A stretch of DNA of 64,000 bases, taken from the NCBI GenBank assembly GCA_964035545.1, contig OZ037772.1:7033389-7097388 (forward strand), in the 5' to 3' direction. Below are positions 1-10,568 of the stretch, in pieces (the first letter of the stretch is position 1; each line of letters starts with the position of its first letter). Position numbers and translations under genes: made by a program. The stretch comes from Bugula neritina (Eukaryota; Bryozoa; Gymnolaemata; Cheilostomatida; Bugulidae). A model generated the notes under the pieces. That model did no database searches. It was not told the origin of the DNA and saw only the letters and a list, made by a program, of their open reading frames with translations.

Positions 1-529
1 TGTTTTACATAAAGGACTGTTACCTAACAATTATTTTCACGCATCTATACTAAATGCATGTAGTGCAGTTTTTTGACAGAAAGGTTGAAGACATTCCCAT
101 TAAGTCATTTAGAAAGCTTCCTGAGTTTGTAACAACAATGCATTTACATGCACATACTGAGGTCTATCAAATATAATATACTGTTTATAATATATTCTTA
201 ATACTTGTAGAGTCAGTGTTGAGTCGGTCTATAGCTGGAACTCGCAAGATATAAAATACTTTACTATTACTACAATAAAACTATTCATCACACAGTTCAA
301 GACCATCTCTCTTCTCTCTAGTTAGACAAGGAGTTATGTTCTTTATTTATTTGATCCAAAACCTACCAAATTGTTACAATATTAAAATGTGATTATACTA
401 ATTGCATCTAAAAAAATAAAACTATACAATATATATTGTCTTTTAAGTTTATAAAAATGTTATAAATTTTAGGTATAGTAAAATAATATACAAGACAATG
501 AATGGAGTAGAAGCTTGCAGCCTCTCCTG
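1..529. other. AT-rich non-coding flank
   Basis: I see no coding exon, RNA gene or recognisable repeat here. The stretch is AT-rich like the host DNA elsewhere in the window. Confidence 0.5.
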
Positions 530-995
530 AAAAGAAGAACTGTATGTCACAGAGGACGGCATAGAAAGTAATGCTTACAGTATTTTGAGATAAAAAAGTC
601 CTATAACTTTCGACTTCAAGATCTAAGATAACGATGTGAACTCTGAAAACTACTGTGAGCTCTTGACTGTGGTTTAGCAAGACATAAGAAGCAAGAGAGC
701 AGACCTCTAAAATAAAGGAGTTGTGTTCTACCAAAACAATGCTCACCCACATACTACTGCGTGAACAACGGCCAAAATTGAAGAACTGGGTTGGGAGGTG
801 TTAGTACACCATCCTTATAATCCAAATTTTACACCAAGTGATTTCTATCTTTTTGGACCATTAAAGAGCCACATGAGAGACAAGCACTTTGCTACTGATG
901 CAGCAGTCATTGAAACTGTGCGCAACTGGTTCAAAATTCAGAATTCTATTCTGCAGGGATTGAGAACCTTGTATGAAAGTGAAACAGCTATATAG
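530..995 (+). pseudogene. mariner transposase remnant
   Basis: This is the decayed C-terminal half of a mariner (Tc1/mariner superfamily) transposase, the DDE-type enzyme that cuts and pastes at TA sites. From about 723 the reading frame gives VFYQNNAHPHTTA, then a TGA at 762-764, then AKIEELGWEVL, HHPYNPNFTPSDFYLFGPLK and an AVIETVRNWF stretch, ending at TAG 993-995. These match the mariner blocks normally read as HQDNARPHTA and HPPYSPDLAPSDYHLF. The second catalytic Asp (the D of DNARPH) is Asn here, while the third Asp (PSD) remains. Upstream, 545-720 still shows a VMLTVF / NSENYCELL-like trace with several stops. With a mutated active site and stops it cannot make active enzyme. No terminal inverted repeats were identified. 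Confidence 0.85.
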
Positions 996-1641
996 AGAAA
1001 GAAGGAGACTACATTGAAAAGTGAAGATTTGTAAAGCTCCATTTTATTATAATAAAAAATTAAAACAAAATTCCGACTAATTATTGACTGACCCTCTTGC
1101 ATGGTTATATTACAATCTATCAACTTTCAGTAATCTAATTAGCAAGTGATTTAGTTGCTTGCCCTTGAAGAACCCAAAACGAAAGTAAAAATTAACCTAA
1201 GTATGTAAAGTATATAGGCTATACACTGTACTCTAATGTTTTTGACTATTTCTGTTGAAATTATTCTCTGGGCAAAAACTCTATAAAGTAACCATATTAT
1301 CTTATGCATTGTATTATATAATCTATATAATAAAAAAGACGAAATATATCATATTCTTGTCTGATTTTGGAATAGTTATAAGTCATTTTTAAATTAATTC
1401 TTGTATCTGTCTTCACAGATATTGTTAATAGACACTAGAGTTGTTTACTATAGCTTAAAGTAGATATCCTCATAAAAATTAGGAAATTTGATGATGTATG
1501 TGAAACCGCCAAATTTTATATATGTAAATATGTATAGCAAAAGGAAGATTAATTGTACTTTGCACAAATTACATGTTACAATAAATTTTTAGTTTTAAAT
1601 TTTAATTTTTTATTCAATCTGATTTAAGAATTTGTTCATAC
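996..1641 (-). other. relic intron of TRIM unit 0
   Basis: From about 1200 the sequence follows the intron that separates the propeller and coiled-coil 2 exons in units A-C. For example, 1217-1330 parallels 8833-8960, including the phrase ctaatgtttt.gactatttctgtt. It therefore marks an old, partial copy of the same gene family on the minus strand. No propeller exon is left on its 3' side. Confidence 0.6.
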
Positions 1642-1762
1642 CTGTCTTTATCAAAGTTGGGGGATCAGCAAGTTTACATTCATTCAGTTTATCTGCACCC
1701 TGTCTCTCCAGCTCTTCTGTTATTCTCTTTTTCTGTCTGATCTTCTCAGTCACATGACCATC
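1642..1762 (-). pseudogene. TRIM unit 0: truncated coiled-coil 2 exon
   Basis: This is the 3' 121 bp of a coiled-coil 2 exon with its donor intact (minus strand, exon end 1642, then GTATG). It encodes DGHVTEKIRQKKRITEELER followed by QGADKLNECKLADPPTLIKTG, which matches the equivalent exon of units A, B and C. Homology to the exon ends abruptly at 1762, after the equivalent of catgaccatc, where the GC-rich gypsy element begins. The remaining 5' half of the exon and all upstream exons are missing, so this is a fragment left by truncation or insertion. Confidence 0.85.
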
Positions 1763-1929
1763 CATCATCCAAGGCCCACGGTAGCTTCCGCCACCCGTGG
1801 CCTCACGCTAATCCTGTCCGGGAAAGGACTCGGAGGGTAACAGAAGAGACCTCCACAGAGTCTGCCGGTACCAAGTGGCAGGCACCACGGAGATCTCAGA
1901 GACCGAAAGGTCTACCCAATCCTCCTGCC

Positions 1930-2760
1930 ATGCCACTCAAAACCCGGATGGAGCTAGAAGAAACCGGATGGCAGGCACCTCGGAGATCTCGGAGACCGCA
2001 AGGTCTACCCGATCCCCCAGCCTGGCCACTCCGTAACCGGTTCGCGAGGTTGCCCGAGGAGGTTGTGGAGGAGGATTCAGCTTACTCGCAAGAGTACCCC
2101 AAGCTACCCTCCCGACCTCAGAAAACCCCCGTTGTCTCTAAGACGAAGAGGAGGCCCGCTGTGCGAACCCAAGTTGTGTCTCCCCCAGAGACTGACCGCT
2201 CCAGGAGCACCCAGTCGTACGGAAGCAGCTACTTCCTGCCCGGAAAGATTTCGGGTGAAGCTGCCACATTCCTACTGGATACTGGGTGCACTACCAACCT
2301 GCTGAGTAGGCGTCTCTTTGACACTCTTGGTGCTTGAGAGCGGGCGAGCCTCGAGACGTATGAAGGTGCGCATGGTACGTTGGCGGACGGATCATGCATC
2401 CCTGTTTACGGCGTCATCTCACTGCCTGGACGCGTCCGTGATCAAGCAATTCACGAGACGTTCATAGTCGGCCAGCTGAAGGAGGACGCCATCTTGGGAA
2501 TGCCCTTTTTGGAGAAACACCAGTGTCACATTGATTTCCAGAAGTCGGTGGTGTTTATGGCTAGGAAGGAACTTGTCTGTGTTGACAAGTTTGGCAGGCC
2601 CTTGGTGGGCGGAGTCCAGGTAGTGCGGGACTGCACGGTTCCGGGGAGATCCCAGGCGACTCTCCGATGCAGAGTCAACTGCAAGGGGATCGCCGGCCTG
2701 GGGATGGTTAAGGGAACGCACGGAGGCATCCGACTAGCAAACAGCTTGAATCGGCTAGAT
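1930..2760 (+). pseudogene. gypsy 1 gag-end / aspartic protease region
   Basis: A basic, proline-rich leader (about residues 1-90) is followed by a retropepsin core with the catalytic DTG in FLLDTGCTTNLLS, and then a flap-like segment ending in AILGMPFLEKH, the second protease hallmark. A TGA at 2335-2337 cuts the frame, which otherwise stays open to about 2760, where a shift moves the reading into the reverse transcriptase frame. Positions 1870-1929 and 1963-2022 are an imperfect 60-bp tandem duplication of the leader. The start shown is only the first ATG of the surviving frame, because the true gag start is lost. Confidence 0.85.
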
Positions 2761-2773
2761 TGTCGGCAGTGCA

Positions 2774-3733
2774 GTGCAGTGCATCAACCCCTTCACGGAA
2801 CCTGTCCGATTATCGGCCGGAGCGCTGGTGGGGAAGTACCACTCCATCCAGGAAGCGGACGTGGGTCCGGCACTGGAGACAGTGGCCGACACCCAGGGAA
2901 ACCCCCCTCACACCAGACGAGGAGCAGTCCCGGAGCACCTGGCTGACCTGTATGGCGGAGCATGTGGAAACTGTACGAGTAGTACTGAACGCCAAGTACT
3001 GGCTCAACTACTCGCGGAGTACAGTGATGTCTTCAGTCGTGGCGATGGAGACATGGGGCTGACTAAGGTTATCTCCCACGAGATACCTCTGGCAGCCGGC
3101 ACCACTCCCATCAGGCAGCCTACCCGACGTCTAGGCCCGGAGAAGGAGAAAGAGGTGAGCCGACAGGTACAGGATCTTCTAGACCGGGATCTGATTGAGC
3201 CTGCCCACGGTGCGTGGAGCTCTCCAGTGGTCCTGGTCAAGAAGAAGGATGGTAGCTGGAGATTCTGCGTGAACTACCGCAGACTCAACAGCGTTACCAT
3301 CTAGGACGCCTACCCTCTCCCACGGAAAGATGAGTCTCTAGATGCCCTCGTGGGTAGCAAGTACTTCAGTACTTTGGATCTGCTTAGCGGGTACTGGCAA
3401 GTGCCCTTCAGTCCTGATGCCCAGGACAAAGCAGCATTCATTACTCGCGACGGGCTCTGGAAGTGGAAAGGACTGCCATTCGGACTAACGTCCGCTCCGG
3501 CAACATTCCAACGGCTCATGGAGCAAGTCCTCAGTGGGTTACACTAGAAGACCTTCCTCATCTATCTGGACAATGTCATTGTCATCTCCCCAGACTTTTC
3601 GACTCATGTCAGTTGTCTGCGGGAGGTCTTTGACCGTCTCCGGGCAGCTGAACTGAAGCTGAAGCCCTCCAAGTGCGCACTCCTGCAGGAAGAAGTCACG
3701 TACCTTGGCTATGTGGTTGGCCGTGATGGGGTT
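2774..3733 (+). pseudogene. gypsy 1 reverse transcriptase, N-terminal part
   Basis: Typical Ty3/gypsy reverse transcriptase blocks occur in order: PTRRLGPEKEKEV, then WSSPVVLVKKKDGSWRFCVNY, STLDLLSGYWQVP, FGLTSAPATFQRLM, then FLIYLDNVIVIS and KPSKCALLQEEVTYLGYVV. The catalytic YxDD box is YLDN, so its second Asp is lost. TAG stops lie at 3302-3304 (expected Gln) and 3545-3547 (expected Trp). At 3733 the reading is interrupted by the inverted-repeat element and resumes in register at 4490. No polymerase activity is possible from this copy. Confidence 0.93.
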
Positions 3734-4489
3734 CACAGGATAGTTAAGGGCATCCTCACTAAGAATATCATAAATGTCTCTCAAAATATAGTTCAGGTTC
3801 TTGAATAATATTGCTCTGCGGGTGGCATGCGTGTTGCCTACTTGTAATTGTTTAGCCTAAGATTAAACTACAACCAATAAGCAGCAACCTTCGTTAGGGC
3901 TGCGTTATCTATCAACATTCCATTATTGGTGCTACATAAACAAAGTACAAAGCAAGCTATTCATTATAGCCTGCCAGTTAGCTAGCCTGTAATTATTATG
4001 TAGGCGCCAATATCTTCTCATCCCTACGTGCTCAGTGAAGCGTGAAGTGCTGCTCGCTGCTAGTTTCTTATGAGAAAATTTGGCATTTTCAGTGTATAAA
4101 TCACCAATTTATGAGCAATCTAGCAGAGTTATTGAAAAAAGAAAAAAACTTACACTGGAGAAATATCTCAGGATTCCAGCAGTGCAATTTTTATTCAGAT
4201 ATCATGCTTTGCTGCTGAGATATTTTACTGGTACTGAAAAGTCAGCTTTTCAGGCAAAATTGGCCAAAATTGAGCAGTTTTTTGTCTATAACTTCGCAAA
4301 AAAAATGAAAATTGAAATTTCCAAAAAATTTACACTGGAGAAAAAGAAGATCTACAACATAGTTTTTAAATTTTGACTCTAGCACAATTAGGTGAGATTT
4401 TATTTTACTGTTACTGAATTCTTATATGATTACAATGCAAACCTCAGCAAGGCAGTTGCAGCTAAAAGGTTGCCCTTAACTATCCTGTG
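3734..4489. mobile_element. 756-bp terminal-inverted-repeat element, copy 1
   Basis: The ends are perfect 19-bp inverted repeats beginning CACAGGATAGTTAAGGGCA. It lies inside the gypsy 1 reverse transcriptase and is bounded by TT on both sides (3732-3733 and 4490-4491). Removing the element plus one TT restores the polymerase reading frame. Copies 2 (41209-41964) and 3 (50703-51462) are close relatives bounded by TA. No transposase is recognisable, so it behaves like a non-autonomous (MITE-like) element. A 98-codon open frame at 4080-4376 has no known similarity that I recognise. The superfamily is unassigned; a TA target would fit Tc1/mariner-like elements. Confidence 0.9.
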
Positions 4490-5133
4490 TTGCTACCGAT
4501 CTAGAGAAGGTACAAGCTGTGAAGGAGTGGACTTTCCCCCGTGACCTCCCTGAGTTGCGTGCATTCCTGGGCCTAGTAGGGTACTACCGGCAGTACATAC
4601 CTGGTTTCGCAGGAGTGGCTCAGCCGTTAAATCGGCTGACCGCAAAGGGAGTCCGGTGGCAGTGGACACAAGAAGAGCAGCAGGCATTCGACCACCTCAA
4701 GCAACAGCTAATAGAAGCGCCAATCCTGGCGTATCCTGATCCAGCCAAGGAGTACATCCTGGACACCGACGCCAGCAACCACAGCGTGGGAGCCGTCCTG
4801 TCTCAAGTCCAGGGTGGAAGTGAGGTGGTCGTGGCTTACTATAGCAAGACTCTTGCGGCCGCCAAGAAGAACTACTGCACCACTAGGAAGGAACTCCTAG
4901 CAGTAGTCAAGGTGGTCAAGCACTTTCGGCCATATCTGTATGCGAAATCGTTCCATTTGCGAACAGACCATGCATCACTGATATGGCTGTGTAAACGTGC
5001 AGAGCCCTCGAGCCAGGTGGCTCGTTGGCTAGATATTCTTGCCGAGTTCTCTTACCGGATAGAGCACCGTGCAGGCCAGAAGCATGGGAACGCCGACGGC
5101 ATGAGCCGCCGGCCGGTAGAGGACTGTGAGTAA
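4490..5133 (+). pseudogene. gypsy 1 reverse transcriptase end and RNase H
   Basis: The frame continues the reverse transcriptase thumb and connection (LRAFLGLVGYYRQYIPGFA, PLNRLTAKG), then an RNase H domain with its acidic residues visible: ILDTDASNHSVGAVLSQ, TTRKELLAVV, LRTDHASLIWL and HGNADGMSR. This domain removes the RNA strand during cDNA synthesis. A TAA at 5131-5133 interrupts the polyprotein, but the same frame continues into the spacer and integrase. Confidence 0.92.
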
Positions 5134-7098
5134 TGCCTGCACATTGAACAGCGGGACGGGGGACCTGCTCGCCTTGACGTGGAAACGGAGCTAGTGGAGG
5201 GCACCGCCTACCGGTGGGAGCACGGTCATCTTTGGACCGAAACCCACCAGGACGGTTTCCAGGCGCTCCACGCCAACCCTACTCTGCACCAGAACGTCAA
5301 GGAGCTGTGTCGACTCCAGGAGACGCTACCCGGCGCGGTAGCGGACATCTTCCGGGCCAAGAAGAAGGGCCGACGACCTAGCGAGGAACAGCAGCGGCAG
5401 GGAGACGTTGAGTTCCAACTCCTCTGTCGTCGCTGGGATGCCCTCAAGGTCAGTCCTGGTGGCCTCCTGATGATAACGTTAGCAGCAGACAACCGCCAGC
5501 AAGAGAGGGACCACGTCGTCTGTCCACGCGCCCTCCGTCGGGAACTGATTTGAGACACCCATAAGCAGGCTCATGCTGGAGTCAGTCGGGTCATCAGGTG
5601 TCTGCGGCTGCGTTGGTATTGGCCCGGAATGACTCGGGGCGTACGACTGCGGGTACGGCAATGCGAGGTCTGCCAAGCTAGCAAGCATGGCCGCCCCACG
5701 GAAACTACTGGTCGACGCCGGCTGTACGCTGGTCCACCGTGGCAAGTAGTGGCGGTAGACCTCGTCGGGCCTATGCCGTTATCCGCCAGAGGGAACACCT
5801 GAATACTGGTGCTCACGGACCACTTTACCCGGTGGGCGGATGCTCTGGCTATTCCAGACGCAACCGCCACCACAGTGGCCCGGACCCTAGACCAAGATGT
5901 GTTCTGTTACCTCGGCTTGCCCGAGCAGATACATACGGACCAGGGCGCCCAGTTCCAGTCCCAGCTCATGGGAGACCTCTGCCGGATATGAGGGGTGAAC
6001 CAGAGTCGGACCACCCCATATCACCCGCAAGGGAATGGAGTCGTCGAGCGGAACAACAGGTAGTTGGGGGACGCCCTCAGGAGCCTGCTCCTTGGTCGAG
6101 GTCAGGAAGAATGGGATGTGGTGCTGCCGCAGATCATGCGGGCCTACCGCAGCACACCACACTTCGCCACGCAGGAGACCCCAAACTTCCTGATGCTAGG
6201 CCGAGAGACGCGGGTCCCGGAACACCTGACGTACCATGTTCCTGCCCCCGAGTCACCGGTACACGAATATGTGGAGGGTCTGCTGCACATCATGGGCAAA
6301 GCTCATGATGCGCTGCGCACCCACCAGTGGCAGACCCATACAGAGGACTCAGAGGAGCCCCCGTTGTACCAGGTGGGAGACTGGGTCTGGATGGTGAGCT
6401 ACCGTAGGCGACGGGGACAGTCGGCTAAGCTTCAGCCCAAGTTCGTCGGTCCCTACTGCGTAGTGGAGGTGCTGCCCAACCACACGTACCGTGTGGAGCG
6501 CTCTGGACAGGTCTCCGTCCAGAGCGAGCAGCGCCTCAAACCTTACCATGCCAGCCCAGACGCGGTGGGTCAGGCTCCACCCCTCCTGGAGCCCCACCGT
6601 CAGCCCAACCGTCGAGGACGGGCCACCCAGCCCCGAAAGGTGGAAATTGTGGTTCCCAGAGAGTCGGACCAAGAGCAGGCCGCCTTGATAGAGCAGCTGG
6701 AGCGACAGCAGAGAGAGGAGCGGGAACAGGAACAGCGGCATACCCTAGGACCACCACCCTCCCTGGGGGAGGACACCCCCACCCCCGTGTTGGGTAAAGG
6801 CGGGGACCCCCCTACTAGGGTAGCCCAGGAGACACCAACACCACCGGTGCCTGTTCCAATTGAGAGGAGCCAGCGGTCAAGAAGATCCCCCAGGTATCTG
6901 GCAGACTATGCTGTAGGGCACCTGGAGTGGCCCCCTCATAAGGACAACCCACCCAGTACGGACGACCACCCCATCTTGGCTGGAAATTCCCTCCATCACC
7001 CCAGAGAATTCCACCAAGAAGAAGATTTCACACAGCTAGCACGTAAGTTACAGCTTAAGTTGAATTCTAATCCTGTGATACCCCTAAGTATAATTTAA
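5134..7098 (+). pseudogene. gypsy 1 spacer, integrase and pol C-terminus
   Basis: One frame runs from 5134 to 7098, broken by stops at 5551, 5800, 5989 and 6061. An HHCC zinc-binding head (THKQAHAGV then CEVCQ, about 5554-5680) precedes the DDE catalytic core, with Asp in VAVDLVGPM, Asp in IHTDQGAQFQSQ and Glu in GNGVVERNN. A C-terminal barrel-like segment follows (YQVGDWVWMV, KLQPKFVGPYCVVEVL). The last 180 or so residues are proline- and glutamine-rich with RRSPRYLADY, typical of gypsy pol tails. Integrase joins the cDNA to host DNA; this copy is inactivated. Confidence 0.92.
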
Positions 7099-7127
7099 AC
7101 ACTGTTATTCAGACACTAGCATCAGCT

Positions 7128-7544
7128 ATGGGAATTACCTCGCCAGATACCCAAACAGAGGAGCGTAAGGATACCGAGGAGGCCAGTTGATCCGACTCCC
7201 CTCCCTCACCAGCTCCTGTTTTAGCTCCCCGCAGCCAGCAGGACGACACCCCCTCTTCCGAGGTGTGTTTCGCCAGCGTTAGTGGCCCTGACCCCGAACC
7301 GGTTGAGCTCCAACTCACAGCTGGGGAGGAGCAGGGCACTCTATACCGCGACCACCTCGCAGGCAGAGACGAAGAGGAGTCTCCAATACTGGCAATGCCT
7401 CGGGCCCTGGTCGCCCGCCAGTATTGGATATCTGGAGCACCAGGCAGCCAGATAGAAGAACAGACTCAGCCAACCCACCCACAATTGCCCCGTCACGGGC
7501 AGAGTATGGCACTTTCTTACCGAGAGTGCGTCCTTCCTGGATAG
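7128..7544 (+). pseudogene. gypsy 1 extra 3' ORF of unknown function
   Basis: Beginning at ATG 7128, after the pol stop and in a different frame, a stretch of about 138 codons is open apart from one TGA at 7188-7190. The product would be acidic and rich in Pro, Ser, Gln and Glu (for example SDSPPSPAPVLAPRSQQDD). I see no signal peptide, membrane segment or zinc knuckle, so there is no support for an envelope or gag function. Its position between integrase and the polypurine tract is where some gypsy elements carry an additional gene. It may also be chance coding in GC-rich DNA. Confidence 0.4.
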
Positions 7545-7788
7545 CGCAATCGAGGCCTGGTCCCGTATCTTCGACCCAAGCACAGAAGAGATAGAAAGCC
7601 TGGTGCACCACCTCCAATGATAAAACCGGACAATTAGGGGCTGCTGGCAATAGCCACCCGAACTGTATATATTATCGTGTTACGTGTGATTAATCATAAT
7701 ACTTTTCTGTTAACCGCATATTTTTCTACGTTGTGTTTCATTTTTTTTGTGGAGTCTTGTTTTGTTATCGAAAAGGGGATGCTTTTCG

Positions 7789-8283
7789 ATGGGGGGAGAA
7801 TGTAATGGATTCTCATCCTCATTATTATAATTACTGTTGCGTATATGTTTTGAATGCTGTAATTGTAGCTAAGTTGGGCTAGCTTTCTAATGCCTTATTA
7901 TTGTGATTGTTGTTAAAGCTTTCAGTATAATGTAATTTTCATGAAATACGCATTCCAGAGTTATTTCTTCTTTTTGCTATTTTATCGTTTTGCATTAATA
8001 CTGATACTGGAAATTTGTGTGGCTTTTATGAATACCTTCAATAGGTTGGCCTATTGAATTATTCGTTTTCCTTTGTCTACTTTTCTTTGTTTCTGTCAAG
8101 CTTAACTTTCTTTTGTCTGTTGGAACATTCTAGATGTGAAGTCTTGTGTATAAAAGCAGGCGAGTTTCCAGTAATAGTTCAGACTACTACTGGAGCTCGC
8201 TAGTAGTAGGGCCCTAAGCTGTATCTGATACAATAAAGGTTATCCTCATTTGTACTCAAATACTTGGCTTATTCTCTCTAACA
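7789..8283 (+). repeat. gypsy 1 polypurine tract and 3' LTR
   Basis: A purine-rich run (ggggggagaa, ending at 7800) primes plus-strand synthesis and abuts the LTR, which begins TGTAATGG at 7801 and ends near ...CTAACA at about 8283. Inside lie a TATA-like gtataaaagc near 8149 and a polyadenylation signal aataaa near 8232, the usual LTR promoter and terminator. No partner 5' LTR is present in the window. Confidence 0.82.
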
Positions 8284-10568
8284 CAAAGAGTATGTCCAGG
8301 CACTAGTTGCATTCATAACCCACAGTTTACTACAATAAAAAGAAAATATTGCAGATGTTATGACTGCTAGTTTTCAGCAAAAAATTCTAACATAGAGGTT
8401 GATCAAAAGTGAAACAATTGTATTCCATAGCACATGTGCTCATGCAGCAACAACACTTCACTATTTTTGTACTCTATGTTTCAAAACATAATGTACTCAA
8501 GTCTGAAGTATTATTGAACACTAGTGTAATGAGCACATTTTCATTGAGTGATATTGGTTTACTATCTAAAATGCCTAGCAGATTACTCACACGGCACTTA
8601 ATTTGCTATTCTAACACATCTTTAGGATTGTTAAACGTGTTTTTTGCTTAATTGAGCATATACTTTATATGATAAGCTATGCTTGTATACACAATTACAG
8701 CTATACTAAATATCAAGTGCTTTGTTGAATATTCTTTGCATGTATAAGTTTTGCATTACGTTTTCTGAGCTGCAAACATTCTGAGCAATGACTATTTAAC
8801 TTAATTGAGACCATCATTCAAACATCTGCAGGCTATATTATACACACTATATTCTAATGTTTTGAACTATTTCTGTTTGAATTAATTTTCCGACAACAAC
8901 TCTATAAATTTATTATATTATCTTACTTATTGTATATAGTCTCCTTATAATAAACCACAAGTAACATATTACATTATATTCTAATTGTAAAGGTGTAATA
9001 GCCATTTCTTTGTATACTTGTGCTCTCTCAGGATTTGTGGTTGGCAAAGATTATAGTTTTTGTTGCAGCCATTTTTATACTGAGATACCCTTACTTGATC
9101 AATTGACCATATATGTCCCTCAAAGCGACACTATCCACAGATCAATGGACCATATATGGTCTTTTAGGTAAATAAACAATAGGGCTTACTTTAAACTTCC
9201 AGTTTTCAACCGAAAAGCCTAAAAGTTTTGGTAATTGATGTTGATAGTCCAGCTTAGTTATTTTAGGATAATTAGAGCCATTAAATTTGGTTAAATTAAT
9301 AGCTACCAAGCCAGCTAGTTGCTTTTCAATTTAATCCCTAAATTTCAAAATTGTCAGTAAATTTTACCGCTACTTTCAAATGCAAGAAACTGCTGTCAAA
9401 TTATAGAGAGCCAGTTTATTTTTTTCAGATTACATTTAGAAGAATATCTAAATAGGCAGAAATGTTAAAGTCACTTTATTTTGAATCATATTATAAATTA
9501 ATTTTATCATTTTGAATTTTCAATTTTGAAATGGCGGTTTTTAGAGGTCAAACTAAAATGACTGATTTTAGCTAGAATTAAGGTCTCTCGTCACTTTAAG
9601 AAGCTTTTTATGAAAGAAAATACTCTTAAAATTAGAATTCCCAGTTTATTTAAGGCCAAAATCAAGTGTAACTTTTTAATAATGAAATTGAAAGTTATGC
9701 AAAATTTAATAGCAAATTTCGCGATAAACTCAAACGAGGCTTAAAATTACGTAACTTCAAAGTTGATCGCGAAAGGGTTAATCAAAAATATCACAAATAA
9801 AGTAATTGTAAATAGAGTGTCAGCTGCAGGAAACCAAAAGTCAGTAGAAATTCGTTTTTACTCGTTAATTTTGGTTGCATAAATTCCTGTAATTTAGATT
9901 CTATATTCCATACACTAATATTTTAAACCATCTGAATTTATCATTTTTATCTGCATTTTTTTTCTGTTTATTTTATCAAACATAATTTATGTAGGTTTGC
10001 CGGCCTACTATATAAATCTGAACGATATAAATGACTTACTTTAAACATATTTACAACAAAGAGCAGTGAAACAACTCTATACAGCACACTGACACCTTCA
10101 TTTTAAAGTGCAAATAAACTTTTGTATAAAAAAACAAGCAAAACATCATATTATTGTCTGATTTTGAAATAGTTGCAAGTCAATAAAAATGTAAATCTTG
10201 TAGTTGTATCTCTCTTAACATATATTGATAACAGAAACTAAAACTATGTTACGGTTACTATAATTGTATATAGCTAATTTTTCCTAGTCTATAACATAAA
10301 GTTTCTGAATCGATAATTATTAATTTTTATTACCATTTTTGCTATATAGTCTATTCAGTAAATTACTGTGAGGGACGTGCCGGAATATGGAAGGGGAGAA
10401 ATAAAATATAATTCACTAAAAATATACTTTATAACTTTATGACTACAAAGAATTTTGAAACAAAGCAGATTTGAATGGCATACCTTCTATTATTATTGGG
10501 AAAAATCAACCTTATATAATATACCCCAGAAAGGCGAAAGGGTAGTTTTCTGTATGGACAGCAATTAC
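8284..10568 (-). other. relic 3' intron of TRIM unit A, with an insertion
   Basis: From about 8330 the sequence matches the propeller to coiled-coil 2 intron of units B (17520-19060) and C (29265-30770), including the shared phrase gcagatgttatgactgctag. The propeller and last exons that should lie to its left are gone, replaced by gypsy 1. Unit A alone carries about 685 extra bases here (9095-9779), listed separately. Confidence 0.75.
9095..9779. repeat. lineage-specific insertion in unit A intron
   Basis: Units B and C read directly from gagatac(t/c)ctta into atcaaaaat, but unit A has about 685 bp between these points. The insert ends in ttgatcgcgaaagggttaa and starts acttgatcaattgacc, giving only weak, imperfect inverted ends (GATCAA), with TTAA at the right junction. 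Two near-repeats of gaccatatatg occur in its first 70 bp. No coding potential is visible. It may be a decayed non-autonomous transposon. Confidence 0.5.

Larger units (their letters stand above)
1763..8283 (+). mobile_element. 5'-truncated Ty3/gypsy LTR retrotransposon (gypsy 1)
   Basis: A copy of a Ty3/gypsy element with the domain order protease, reverse transcriptase, RNase H, integrase, an extra 3' ORF, a polypurine tract and a 3' LTR. It is clearly more GC-rich than the surrounding DNA. The 5' LTR, primer-binding site and most of gag are absent: at 1763 it joins directly to a truncated TRIM exon. The copy is dead, with in-frame stops at 2335, 3302, 3545, 5131, 5551, 5800, 5989 and 6061 and one frameshift near 2766-2783, inside a slippage-prone run of TGCAG units. 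It is also split by a 756-bp inverted-repeat element at 3734-4489. After the 3' LTR, host DNA resumes as relic unit A intron from about 8330. Confidence 0.93.

Noticed and set aside
5226-6757. Open frames on the minus strand across gypsy 1
   Set aside because: They are shadows of the GC-rich pol gene, and the coding signal is on the plus strand.
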